Assembly (NCBI GenBank): GCA_021568835.1
Contig: JAKGSH010000010.1
Span: 5,084,001 to 5,148,000, forward strand
Direction of reading: 5' to 3'
DNA: 64,000 nucleotides
From: Streptomyces sp. Tue 6430
GTDB taxonomy: Bacteria; Actinomycetota; Actinomycetes; Streptomycetales; Streptomycetaceae
Made by a program: the position numbers and the translations under genes. Numbering within the stretch: position 1 is the first letter of the stretch; the number at the start of each line of letters is the position of its first letter. Below are positions 8,469 to 17,701 of this stretch, piece after piece. The notes below the pieces were generated by a model. It worked only from the letters and a program-made list of their open reading frames with translations. It did no database searches and was not told where the DNA came from.

Positions 8469-9971
8469 GTGGCCGGGAGCATGCTTGCCAAGCCCGAGGA
8501 CGTAGTCGACCGTGATCGTGAGTGGGATCTGCTCACCGAGTTCGTCACCGACCCGGATCCTGCGATGCGCCTCGGGATCGTGTCAGGGCGCAGGCGGCAC
8601 GGGAAGTCCTATCTCCTGCAGGCGCTGTCGGAGCGGGTCGGTGGTCTGTACGTCACGGCGGTGCGGGAAGAGGGGCGGCTGCCGGCGATCCGGCGGTTCA
8701 GTGACGCGATCGCGGCCCATGCCGGTTTGCGGCCCGGGACCCTGAGGTTGACCGACTGGCGGGAGGTTCTGTCCAATGCCCTCGACGTGACGGCTCGTTC
8801 GAAGACTCCGCTGCTGGTGGTCGACGAGTTGCCGTATCTCCTCCAGCACTCTCCCGAGATCCCGGGCCTGCTCCAGCAGCTCTACGACGAGCGTCAGCGC
8901 GGCACCGGTTCAGGCCCCGGGCCTCGGGTGATCCTGTGCGGGTCCGCGATGAGCGTCATGCATGAACTGTTGTCGGGGACGAAGCCGTTGCGCGGCCGCG
9001 CGGTGATCGATCTGCGGCTGGGCGCCTTCGACTACCGGGCCGCGCGTGACTTCTGGCAGATGGAGGACCCGCTGACGGCCTTGAAAGTCCACGCCGTCCT
9101 CGGTGGGGCTCCCGGGTACCGGCCGGTGGCCGCTCGCCCGCACCCGAACGACGGCTTCGCCTCGTGGTTGGCCCGGACGCTCCTGGACCCCGGCCGGGCG
9201 GTCTACTCGCGCACGGAGACGGAGTACCTGCTGCGCGAGGACCCGCGGATCACCCAGCACACCCTGTACTACGACATCCTCACCGCGATCGCCCAGGGGG
9301 CCTCCACCCCCACCAAGATCGGCGCGGCCCTGGAACGCCAGCGCAACGCCGTCACCCACCCGCTCGACGTCCTGGAATCCACCGGCTACATCCAGCGCGA
9401 GCAAGACATCCTGCGCCCCCGCCACCCCGTCATCACCCTGGCCGACCCCGTCATCCGTTTCAACCAGCTCATCACCCTGCCGCAGGCAGCCACCGTCGAG
9501 CAGGGCTTCGCCGAACAGGCATGGCAGGCCGCTGCACCGACCTTCAACTCCAAGATCCTCGGCCCGCACTTCGAAGACCTCGCCCGCACCTTCACCCGCC
9601 GGTACGCCCACACCCTGCTCCTGGGTGGCCTGCCCGGCCCGGTCGGCACTACCGAGGTCGCCGACCCGGCGGCCCGCACCAAGCACGAGGTCGACGTAAT
9701 CGCCCTGGCACTGGGCGAGCGCCCGCAGGCTCCCCGAGCCAGGATCGCCCTCATCGGCGAGGCCAAGGCCACCGCCGCCCGCCGCGGCACAGGCGACCTG
9801 CAACGCCTGGAGCACATCCGCGGCCTGCTCGCCGACCAGGGCTACGACACCACGGGCACCGCTTTGGCTCTCTTCTCCCTGCACGGCTTCCACCCGGATC
9901 TGATCGAGTCCGCAGCCCGCCGCGACGATCTGCTCCTGGTCGACCTGCTGGGCCTCTACGGGATCGGTTGA
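8469..9971 (+). CDS. P-loop ATPase with C-terminal DUF234-like nuclease-fold domain
   Basis: The protein is about 500 residues and belongs to the MNS-type archaeal/bacterial ATPase group. The Walker A is SGRRRHGKS, the Walker B TPLLVVDELPYL, and a sensor-like segment RVILCGSAMSVM follows. A central winged-helix region (TKIGAALERQRNAVTHPLDVLESTGYI) precedes a C-terminal segment with HEVDVIAL and IALIGEAKA. That spacing of D, E and K resembles a PD-(D/E)XK fold as reported for DUF234. The GTG at 8469 has GAGGGGA at good spacing; an upstream GTG (8439) and a downstream ATG (8481) are alternatives. These ATPases are common on mobile islands, and their biochemical role is poorly known. It stands alone. 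Confidence 0.75.
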   Translation: MAGSMLAKPEDVVDRDREWDLLTEFVTDPDPAMRLGIVSGRRRHGKSYLLQALSERVGGLYVTAVREEGRLPAIRRFSDAIAAHAGLRPGTLRLTDWREVLSNALDVTARSKTPLLVVDELPYLLQHSPEIPGLLQQLYDERQRGTGSGPGPRVILCGSAMSVMHELLSGTKPLRGRAVIDLRLGAFDYRAARDFWQMEDPLTALKVHAVLGGAPGYRPVAARPHPNDGFASWLARTLLDPGRAVYSRTETEYLLREDPRITQHTLYYDILTAIAQGASTPTKIGAALERQRNAVTHPLDVLESTGYIQREQDILRPRHPVITLADPVIRFNQLITLPQAATVEQGFAEQAWQAAAPTFNSKILGPHFEDLARTFTRRYAHTLLLGGLPGPVGTTEVADPAARTKHEVDVIALALGERPQAPRARIALIGEAKATAARRGTGDLQRLEHIRGLLADQGYDTTGTALALFSLHGFHPDLIESAARRDDLLLVDLLGLYGIG

Positions 9972-10269
9972 CCTCACCTTTCATACCCGACGGAGCGGTG
10001 GCACTTCGAGAGGCTGCTGTCGCTCCGTCAGCCCGAAGTCGAACTGCAGGAGGCCGTTCTGGCGAGCAGGCACCGACCGGGTCTATGAGGGCCGACAGCC
10101 TGGAGACGTCGTTGGCCCGATCCGGATGTGGAGGGCATGACCTGGCGGGCGGTGGCAACGGATTGCGGTCCCCGGTCCTTTCGCGTCGATACGCCGCGTT
10201 CACATCCTTGGCGAACCGACGGTCGTACTCGACGGGCGCCGAGCGTCAAGTCTCCGACAAGCGCCGTGA

Positions 10270-10414
10270 ACTCGTCGACCGGCAGGCGGTTTTGGTTATC
10301 AGGCGTGGGCCGGCAGCCGCACCTATCGCAGAACGCGTCGTCGTCATGGCCCACGGCTGCATCGTCGAGACCTGTATTTACCAGCAGTTGTTGGCCCGGA
10401 CGGGCGGTTCTGAT
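10270..10414 (+). pseudogene. Remnant of an ABC exporter ATPase C-terminus
   Basis: In one forward frame the sequence reads AERVVVMAHGCIVET and then YQQLLARTGG. This resembles the standard end of exporter-type ABC ATPases (D/ERVVV-x-x-x-G-x-IVE-x-G-x-H-x-x-LLA). Upstream, 9972-10269, no conserved ATPase motif is left and I see nothing else coding. The remnant stops exactly where the IS256-family element begins. The gene seems to have been interrupted by the insertion and then decayed. Confidence 0.45.
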
Positions 10415-11509
10415 GGGTCACGTCCGCTGGAGTGGTGTATTGACGGCCACTCGGTGATCTCTGTTTGAGGCTATGCAGTGAGTTCGGTGGGCAGGGCGGG
10501 GTCGTCGGTTTCTGACTCGATCGGGTGGAGTCGGGCCTTGGCGAGGAGGTCGCCACCCAGGGCTGGGCCGACTTCGGGACCTGGCTCAGGAGATTCCTCG
10601 CGTAGTGGGTGCGGCAGCGCTGCAGGACGCGCCGGGCAGGGCGGCGCCGATCGCGTCGACGAGGACGGCGTGGGCGTCGGAGACGACGAGCTGGACGCCG
10701 GACAGGCCGCGGGCGACGAGCGAGCGCAGGAAGGCGAGCCAGCCGGCGCCGTCCTCGGCGGTGGCGACGTCCAGGCCGAGGATCTCGCGGTGCCCGTCGG
10801 CGTTGACGCCCACCGCGACCAGGGCGTGGACGTTGATGATGCGACCGCCCTCGCGGACCTTCTGGGTCAGGGCGTCGACCCGGACGAAGGTGTAGGGGCC
10901 GGCGTCGAGCGGCCGATTACGGAAGGCGGTGACCTGCTCGTCGAGGTGCTTGGCCATAGCGCTGACCTGGGACTTCGAGAGCTGGATGACGCCGAGGGAC
11001 TCGGCTAGTTTTTCGACCCGGCGGGTGGAGATGCCGAGCAGGTAGGCGGTGGCGACCACCGAGATGAGGGCCTGTTCGGCCCGGCGGCGGCGTTCGAGGA
11101 GCCAGTGCGGGAAGTAGCTCCCGCTGCGGAGTTCGGGCACGGCGAGTTCGACGGTGCCGGCGCGGGTGTCCCACTCGCGGGGGCGGTAGCCGTTGCGGTG
11201 GTTGACGCGTTCGTCGCTGACCTGCCCGTATTCGGCGTTGCAGAGGGCGTCAGCCTCCGCCGACATGAGCGCGTCGGCGAACGTCTTGACCATCGCGCGC
11301 AGCAGATCGGGACTCGCCGCGGCGAGGTTGTTCTCGGTGAAGGCGTGCAGGGACAGACTGTTTGGTGCGGTCATCGTGCTGATCTCCTTCGAGGCTTCGA
11401 CACTTCGAAGATCAGCCGGTGGCCGTTCGTCTATGCGGGCCTCATCCCGATGCCGGAGCAAACCTCCGGATCAGGTCGAACCCGTACACCACTTCCCTGG
11501 ACGCAACCC
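10415..11509 (-). mobile_element. IS256-family element with internal deletion
   Basis: Terminal inverted repeats match at 19 of 25 positions (10415-10439 starting GGGTCACGTCC, and the inverse of 11485-11509 starting GGGTTGCGTCC; both contain AGTGGTGTA). The element is about 1095 bp, shorter than the usual ~1.4 kb, because the transposase gene lacks an internal piece. I see no 8-9 bp target duplication. It lies in the remnant of an ABC ATPase gene. Confidence 0.7.
10471..11374 (-). pseudogene. IS256-family transposase, frameshifted and internally deleted
   Basis: From the ATG at 11374 the protein shows the IS256 (Mutator-like) N-terminus: NAEYGQ, HRNGYRPREWDTRAGTVEL, RRVEKLAESLG and the catalytic Asp in RVDALTQKVREGGR. 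A second Asp is in LVVSDAHAVLVDAIGAALPG. One base is missing near 10620-10623, where the family has GASWQRCRTHYARNLL. After WVAT the sequence jumps, out of frame and at a shared GGCGACC, to a C-terminal tail (LLAKARLHPIESE, ending PTELTA). About 110 residues, including the catalytic Glu region, are therefore absent. The tail assignment is from memory of Streptomyces IS256 ends. The product cannot be active. Confidence 0.8.
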
Positions 11510-11623
11510 GAGGGACAGCCGACAGCCGGCTTACGCAAAGGGCGCAAGCCGGTGACCGGTCATGACGTCGTCCGGCCCCATCGGTGACGACGGAGCGCAT
11601 GCCGGAGGAGTCTCACAGCCGCT

Positions 11624-11653
11624 CCCGGGCCGTCCGGTCGCGGACGGCCCGGG
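11624..11653 (-). terminator. Strong hairpin, probable terminator
   Basis: A 13-bp perfect stem (CCCGGGCCGTCCG and its complement) with the 4-nt loop GTCG lies 65 bp beyond the stop of the hydrolase gene, which reads toward it. There is no U-tract, as is usual for Streptomyces terminators. The stretch 11510-11717 holds nothing else. Confidence 0.65.
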
Positions 11654-11717
11654 ACGCCCATCCGCACGGACTCGGTGCGACTCGGCGCGCGGCACGTCCC
11701 GGGTGCTCCGATCCGCT

Positions 11718-12672
11718 TCAGCCGCCGATGGGCGTGACCCCTGAGGGAGCCGGGACCAGTCGGTACCCGCCGTCCTCGCGTAGCACGTGTCCGGCGGTCG
11801 GCGGCGGGAAGTGGCTCCCAAGCAGGAGAGTCGACGTACCGGCCAGTGAGCCGAGCACCTGGTTCCGGGTCCTGGCCGCGAGTTCGGGAGCGACGTCCAC
11901 ACAGCTGCAGAGCTCCGGATGCGCCATCTGGACCGGGTGGTGGATGCTGTCGCCGGTGACCAGTGCGGTCTCGCCACGGCTGCTCAGTTCCACCGCTACC
12001 TGCCCCGGTGTGTGGCCGGGGTGGGCAGCAGACGGATGCCCGGCGCGACTTCCGTGCCCTCGTCCGCGACATCGATGAGGTCGAACAGACCTGCTTCCCG
12101 GACGGGATGGACCGAGTCCCGGAACATCTGCCGACGCGCCTCCTCCATGTCGACACCCGCCCAGTAGTCCCACTCGGTGCGTGAGGTGAGATAGCGCGCG
12201 TTCGGGAAGGTGGGCACCCAGGCGTCGCCCTCGGCACGCGTGTTCCACCCCACGTGGTCGGCGTGGAGGTGGGTCAGGACCACGACGTCGACGCTCTCCG
12301 GCGCGAAGCCCGCCGCCCGTAGCCGTGCTTCGTAGTCGCTGTTCAGGTTGTGCCAGGCGGGGTTGGCGCGCCGCTTCCCGTTTCCGATGCCGGTGTCCAC
12401 CAGCACCCGCATGCCGTCCACCTCGACGGCGAAGCTGTGACTCGCCAGGCGCAGGACGCCTTGTTCGTCGGCGAATTCGGGGCTCAGCCAGGGAGTCCGG
12501 CTCACGAGGCCGGTGGTTGCCCGGGCAGCAGCCACGGACCGGTCCGGGCGGGCAGGACCACTTCGTCGATGCGTCGTACGGTGTGGTTGCCCACCGTCCA
12601 GGAAGAGGCGGGGGAGGAGTGGACTTGGTCGTTTGCGATGAGGGGAACACGGCGACTTTCCTTACCTGTCAT
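11718..12672 (-). CDS. Metallo-beta-lactamase-fold hydrolase (two one-base frameshifts)
   Basis: This zinc hydrolase is of the lactonase/glyoxalase-II-like class. The metal motif is THLHADHVGW, with further ligands expected at PGHTPGQ and TGDSIHH. The coding sequence is split three ways. The N-terminus (VGNHTVRRIDEVVLPARTGP) is in one frame, the middle with the His motif is in another, and the end is in a third. One G missing at 12520-12522 (expected CCCGGGGCAACC) and one at 12014-12017 (expected CCGGGCCACACC) reconnect all three. Repaired length is 318 residues. The ATG at 12672 overlaps the stop of the MFS gene, so the two are probably co-transcribed. No signal peptide is visible. The substrate is unknown; drug detoxification beside an exporter is plausible. 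Confidence 0.75.
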
Positions 12673-13995
12673 GGGTCGCGAGGACGGAGATGTCTGGAGC
12701 GGGTGTGTCGGGTGTGTCGGGTGAGGCGGATGTGTGGTTGCTCGTTGCCGGGCGGGAGTGGGCGTCCGGGGACGGTGTCCGGCGCCGGCTGCGCAGCGGC
12801 GCGGTCAGCGTCGCGACTGCGACGGTCGCCAGTACGGCCACGCAGCCGGCATGGGCCAGTGCTGCCGCACGCAGCCCGAAGCCGGCGGTGAGGGCACCGG
12901 CGCCGATGGCGGGCAGACTCATCGCCAGGTAGCTGAGTACGTGATAGGAGGCGAGCGTGCCGCCCTTCTCCCGGGCCGGGACCGAGTCGACGACCGCGCG
13001 CAGCGCACCCTGGGAGACGGCGCCGAAGCCGAACCCGGCCAGCGCCGCCCCGGCGAAGAGAAGTACGGGGCCGGCGAGATGGAGGGCACCCAGGGTCAGG
13101 ACGGCCGCCGGAATCACCGCGCAGCTCCCGAGAAGAGCGGAGACGTCTGCACGCATCCTGCGCGTGAAGTACACCGTCGGGGCGGCGACGGCCGTCAGCG
13201 TGAAGAAGACCATGCCGCCGGCGTGTTCGGGTCCGCCGGGGGAGACGAGCCGTGTGAAGCCCGGTCCCAGGGACGAGTAGAAGCCGCCGAGTGCCCAGAC
13301 GGCGACGACGCCGGCGCCGTTGCGCAGGAGAGCGTGGGCCGCCGCCGACGGCAGCGCCAGGTGGGGCCGCGTCGAGCGCAGTGCTCCGGGACGGCGGCGG
13401 ACGGTCTCGGACGTCGGGACAAGGGCGATGGCCTGCGCGGCGAACACGGCGATCAGGGCCGCGTACACCGTGATCGTCGGAACGGGGGCGAAGCGCACCA
13501 TGAGGGTGGCTGCCAGGACGCCGGCCGCCATGCCCGTCACCGGCGCGATGCTGTTGGCCAGAGCGGGGCGACCCGGCCGGGCGGGGTCTTCCAGGTCGAG
13601 GAGAGCCGCACCTGCTGCGCTGGTCGCCGCGCCGGTCGCGATGCCCTGCAGCACGCGGGCGCCGATCAGGGTGGTCAGGCCGCCGGCCGTCGCGAACAGT
13701 GCCATGGAGGCGACCTGGACCGTGAGCGCGCCCAGGAGCACGGGGCGGCGTCCGACATGGTCGGAAAGGGTTCCGGTCGTCAGCAGTGCGATCAGGAGCG
13801 CCAGAGCGTAGGCGCTGAAGACCACGGTGATGTCGAGGGACGACAACTGCCACTGAGCCTGGTAGTGGGGGTACAGCGGGGTCGGCGCGCTGGACGCGGC
13901 GAACAGCGCGATCAGGATCGAGGCGTGCAATGCGAACGGCAGGCGCCCGGATGGGAGGTGCGGGGAGGCGCGAGGCCCGCGGGGACGCTCTGCAT
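12662..13995 (-). CDS. MFS drug exporter (one-base frameshift near 13947)
   Basis: This is a 12-TM major facilitator, 444 residues when repaired. The conserved loop 2-3 motif is SDHVGRRPVLLG. The ATG at 13995 follows GGGAAGGA. The first ~16 residues are separated from the membrane part (LPFALHASILIALFAASSAPTPLY) by one missing G near 13946-13948 (expected CCGGGGCGCC). The C-terminal tail is long, polar and rich in Thr/Pro/Asp. It is divergent from the AtzG-like/amidase genes across a region with two near-identical inverted 21-bp palindromes. The hydrolase follows in an overlapping operon. The likely role is efflux under TetR control. Confidence 0.82.
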
Positions 13996-14013
13996 GAGGG
14001 TCCTTCCCGTGCT

Positions 14014-14080
14014 AAAAGCGATTGGTTTGCTTTAAGGCACCGTAGATCCTACGATCGACTAAAGCAAACGATTCGCTTTT
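14014..14080. promoter_or_regulatory. Paired inverted operator sites between the MFS and amidase genes
   Basis: Site 1 (14014-14034) and site 2 (14060-14080) are inverted copies of each other at 19 of 21 positions. Each is itself partly palindromic (AAAGC-rA ... GCTTT). The 25 bp between them is AT-richer than the surroundings and could hold the MFS promoter. The layout suggests a repressor binding as two dimers, most simply the TetR protein encoded at 15867-16495. Confidence 0.65.
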
Positions 14081-14143
14081 GCGGTGGTCGGAGGTCCTGC
14101 ACCAGCCCCGGCCCGTCACGCCGCACAGATCCGGAAGGAAGCC

Positions 14144-14349
14144 ATGACCAGCGAACTCACCCCCCAAGAGGCAGCCCGAGGGCGCTGCGGGCGGGGCTCC
14201 CCCTCGGGGACGGCCGACACGAAGGAGTGGCCATGACGGCCAACTACATCCACTCTGTGATCAGCACGTTGCGCGAGCTCGATTTCGGCGAGACCCCTCC
14301 CGCGTCCTCCTACCGAGCCGGACAGGGGAACGCCGATGCAACCGTTTGA
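14144..14349 (+). CDS. AtzG/GatC-like small subunit of an amidase (one-base frameshift)
   Basis: Repaired, this is a 68-residue protein that starts MTSELTPQEAAR after GGAAGG. It continues in a shifted frame as ALRAGLPLGDGRHEGVAM and then SVISTLRELDFGETPPASSY. The shift is cured by one G at the G-run 14181-14183. The size, the LRELxxGxTPPA end and the 14-bp overlap with the amidase start match the small AtzG-type partners of AtzE-like amidases. The role is probably to stabilise the amidase, as GatC does for GatA. It is too short and broken to be found by simple ORF calling. Confidence 0.6.
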
Positions 14350-15836
14350 GCTGTCGCTGACCGAAGCCTCCCGTGCGGTGCGCGCACGGGAGCTGTCCCC
14401 CGTCGAACTCACCGAATCGGTGCTCGCCCGTATTGCCGCCGTCGAAGGACGGCTGGGTGCCTACGTCACCGTCGCCGCCGACGCGGCCCTGGCCGCAGCG
14501 GTCCGCGCCGAACGGGAGATCTCCGGAAGCGGACCGCGCGGGCCGCTGCACGGGATCCCCATGGCGCTCAAGGATCTGATCGACGCAGAGGGGATGCCCA
14601 CCACGGCGAGCTCGCACGTCCGGGCAGGGCACGTGGCGGAACGCGACAGCCGGGTGGCCGAACGGCTCGGCGCCGCCGGGGCCGTCCTCCTGGGCAAGAC
14701 GCACACGCACGAGTTCGCCTACGGCCTGACCACTCCGCAGACGAACAACGCCTGGGACCACAGCCGGGTTGCGGGCGGGTCGAGCGGCGGCTCGGCGGTG
14801 GCTGTCGCCGCCGGCGGGCGACGTTCGCCATGGGCACGGACACGGGCGGTTCCATCCGGGTCCCCGCGGCACTGAACGGCGTGGTGGGCCTCAAGCCGAC
14901 CTACGGCCTGGTCCCACGGACAGGCGTGACCTCGCTGTCCTGGTCCCTGGACCACGTGGGCCCTCTCACCCGCACCGTCCAGGACGTCGCGCTGGTGCTG
15001 TCGGCGACCGCCGGCCACGACCCGCGCGACCCGGCGAGCGTGTCCGGCCCGATGCTGGACCGCTTCCCGGGAGGCGACCTGCGAGGACTGAAGGTCGGCG
15101 TACCGCGGAACCACTACTTCGACCGGGTCACGCCCGAGGTCGAGGAGTCCGTACGCGGCGCGATCGAGCGGCTGGCGGAGCTGGGGCGGAGCTCGTCGAC
15201 GTCGAGATCCCGATGGCGCGATACATCCAGGCCGTTCAGTGGGGGCTGATGGTTCCCGAGGCCACCGCCTACCACGAGCGGTCGCTGCGGGCCACCCCCG
15301 ACCTGTACGCGGCGGACGTCCGCATCCTGCTGGAGGCCGGCGAACTCACCTCTGCGGGCGACTACCTCCGCGCCCAGCGGGCCCGCACCATGATGCGAGA
15401 CGCCTGGGCCCGCATGTTCGACGGAATCGACGTCCTCGCCGCGCCGACGGTGCCGATGACCGCCGCCGAGGCGGGTCAGGAAGCCGTCGAGTGGGCCGAT
15501 GGCACGACCGAGACCGTGTCGGACAGCTACGTCCGCCTCTGTGCCCCAGCCAACATCACCGGCGTCCCGGCCCTCACCCTGCCGGTCGGTCACGACCGCG
15601 CCGGACTGCCGATCGGTATGCAGCTGATGGGGCGCCCCTTCCACGACGCGACGGTGCTCCGTGTGGGCCGGGTCTACGAGGAGTCGGTGGCCGGCGCGGG
15701 CGGCTTGCTCCCCTCGCTGCCTGAGGGAAGGCGGACGTTCCGGCCGGCATGCGGTCGCGTCGCTGCAGGGGCGTCCGCCGTGCTCGGGCGCCCGGACACG
15801 TGGCCCCGCGGGTCGCCGACGCCGGCCACCGCCTAG
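14336..15836 (+). CDS. Amidase signature (AS) family hydrolase (two one-base frameshifts)
   Basis: This is a 500-residue amidase of the GatA/AtzE type. The Ser-cisSer-Lys triad is visible: Lys in GIPMALKDLIDAEG, the Gly/Ser-rich AGGSSGGSAVAVAAG, and the nucleophile loop GTDTGGSIRVPAALNGVVGLKP. The C-terminal region contains APTVPMTAAEA and GLPIGMQLMGRPF. The frame breaks at 14815-14817 (expected GGGGCGACG) and 15183-15186 (expected a fifth G). Both are single missing Gs, and the repaired reading is continuous. It overlaps the AtzG-like subunit and is followed by a TetR gene. The likely substrate is a small carboxamide, ureide or biuret-like compound; the sequence does not define it further. 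Confidence 0.82.
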
Positions 15837-15866
15837 AAGCAACAAAATCGCATTAAGGTGGATCGC

Positions 15867-16495
15867 ATGAGTCCCAGGCCCATGGTTCGCCCCGGCGGGC
15901 GCAGCGCACGCGTACAGGGGTCCGTCCATGCGGCGGTACGTGAACTCGTAGGGGAGGTGGGTCGCGACGCGCTCACGGTCCCGATGGTGGCCACTCGGGC
16001 GGGCGTGACCCCCTCCACGATCTACCGTCGTTGGGGCGACCTGCAGGAACTCCTGTCCGACGTGGCCGTCGAACGACTGCGCCCGGAAACGGATCCGGCC
16101 GACCTCGGAAGCCTGCGGGCCGATCTCGACGCGTGGGCGGAACAGTTCCTCGACGAGATGGCCTCGCCGCCCGGGCGCGCCTACATCCGGGACGCCCTGC
16201 TCGGCGACCCCGACGGAACCAATGCCGGTCAGTGTTCGGCGTATGCCGCGGAGCAGATCGACGTCGTGTTGGCCCGTGCGGTGCAGCGGGGGAGCCGGTG
16301 CCCGAGACGGAACTGCTGATCGACCGTGTCGTGGCGCCGATCATGTACCGCATCCTCTTCCGCCCTGGCCGACTGGACGCCGCATACGCGCGCGAGCTCG
16401 TGACGAACGCCGTGTACGCCCAGCAGATCGAGGCCGGCGCTCGCCCCACCCAGGCCGCCGCCCCTTGGCGCTCGAAGAAGAAACCCGACAACTGA
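15867..16495 (+). CDS. TetR-family regulator (one-base frameshift)
   Basis: The repaired protein is 209 residues. The N-terminal HTH (DALTVPMVATRAGVTPSTIYRRWGD) has the classical TetR helix 2-3, followed by a TetR_C-type ligand domain (AEQFLDEMASPPG, then ELLIDRVVAPIMYRILFRPG). The frame breaks in the G-run at 16288-16292, and one more G restores it. The ATG at 15867 has AAGG 8 bp upstream; a GTG at 15858 is possible. It is the last gene before attachment region 3 and the most likely owner of the paired palindromes near 14.05 kb. Confidence 0.82.
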
Positions 16496-16609
16496 CCACT
16501 TCGCTCATCGGGCGGTCCGGCCACCGGGCCGTGGAGGCCAAGCGGCTGGCTGTACTGACAGGGGGCCTGAAATCCCCGGCAATGACCGACCAGGACGTAG
16601 CCCTTGGGC

Positions 16610-16973
16610 GTGACGCCCGTTTGACGCTCCGTGCGCACGAAGGGCGCTTCGGCGGAGCAGAAAACGGCCCCTGACCTGGTGTTGTGCGAGATCCATCCTG
16701 CCGGGACATCTTTCCGATGACGCATCACGTGGAGTGCGTGGCGATTCTGGAGCCCACTGCAAAGGGCCTTTGATCTGCTGTTTCCTGCGAATCGGCCAGG
16801 GCGGTCGGGCGTGCTCGACCTGTTTCGCGATGCGAAAGACGTGGAGCGTGCCGCTCGCCGGGAACGCAGGGGCGACCTGCGCCTTCGATCAGTGAGCGGG
16901 AAAGGCGCGTGCTGTGTGGCCGGCGTCCGCAAAAAAGACGGGGCGGGGTGGGCTTGACGCCCACCTGACGCTC
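16610..16973 (+). other. Attachment-site region 3: left arm, core copy and right arm
   Basis: The left arm GTGACGCCCGTTTGACGCTC (16610-16629) is nearly identical to that of region 2. The core copy at 16711-16790 again encodes PMTHHVECVAILEP and a stop, and over about 40 bp it matches core 2 with a single difference. The right arm at 16954-16973 (TTGACGCCCACCTGACGCTC) is followed by CGTTCTGCCGGGGCGTCA, which resembles the sequence after core 1. This looks like the right boundary of the whole accreted island. No gene is evident between 16496 and 16973. Confidence 0.6.
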
Positions 16974-17701
16974 GTTCTGCCGGGGCGTCAGGTGTCCTGG
17001 CGTTCCGGCACAGGAACCCCTCCGCCCGGTCGCTTCGGCCTCGCCGGAACGAGGCGCCTGATCACCCGCCTCACCCATCGCCGGCCGCCACCGTCGACCA
17101 CATCCTGGCTTGGTGATGTCACCACTCCCCGTATCCCGGGGAACCTCACCCGCCCGCCCTGCCGTGGCCGTTGCCGCGCCGCAGCGTGCTCGACATCACC
17201 CCGGCATCGACCGGGCCACCGCAGAAGCGGCCGTCGCGGAGACCGGCGGCGGTGCGGCGAAGGCTGGTGGGACGCCGCCCGGACGCGGTGGAACGAGGTC
17301 GGGCCCGCGGCAGGGGAAGGGGCGTGTCCGGTGGCGCGGCCGGTGGTGTCGGAAAACCGGTCCAAGTGTTCGCGGGAGCGGAGGAAGACGGTGCCGTCGC
17401 TGACCTTCAGATGCGGGAAGCGTTTCGCGAGCGGTGCTTCGAAAGGGGCGACGGCGTGCGGGCCGCGAAGCCGGACCAGTACGAGCGGGTTGCCGGAGCC
17501 GCTGGCGGACACGGCGGGGCGGACCTCCTCCCTCCGGGCCGGCACGTTGCCCGTGCCGCGGGACGGGTGCGGGGGACCACCGTGTGGTGGAACACGCGTC
17601 GAGAGCCCCGCGAGGGGGCAGGTCGCAGCGGGAGCTGACGACACCGTCCCGCCATCCGCCATCCGCCATCCGCCGAAGCCGGCGACGAGCGGTGTGTCCG
17701 C
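16974..17701. other. Gene-poor stretch with possible decayed coding remnants
   Basis: I find no confident gene here. On the minus strand around 17350-17520 a frame reads LVLVRLRGPHAVAPFEAPLA and then KRFPHLKVSDGTVFLRSREH, which has protein-like composition and G/C-rich third positions but no family I recognise. It could be a remnant broken by indels. A threefold CATCCGC direct repeat lies at about 17650-17675. Confidence 0.3.

Noticed and set aside
16988..17662. A 224-codon minus-strand gene
   Set aside because: Only a short middle section looks protein-like and the ends are low complexity, so I describe it as possible remnants rather than a gene.
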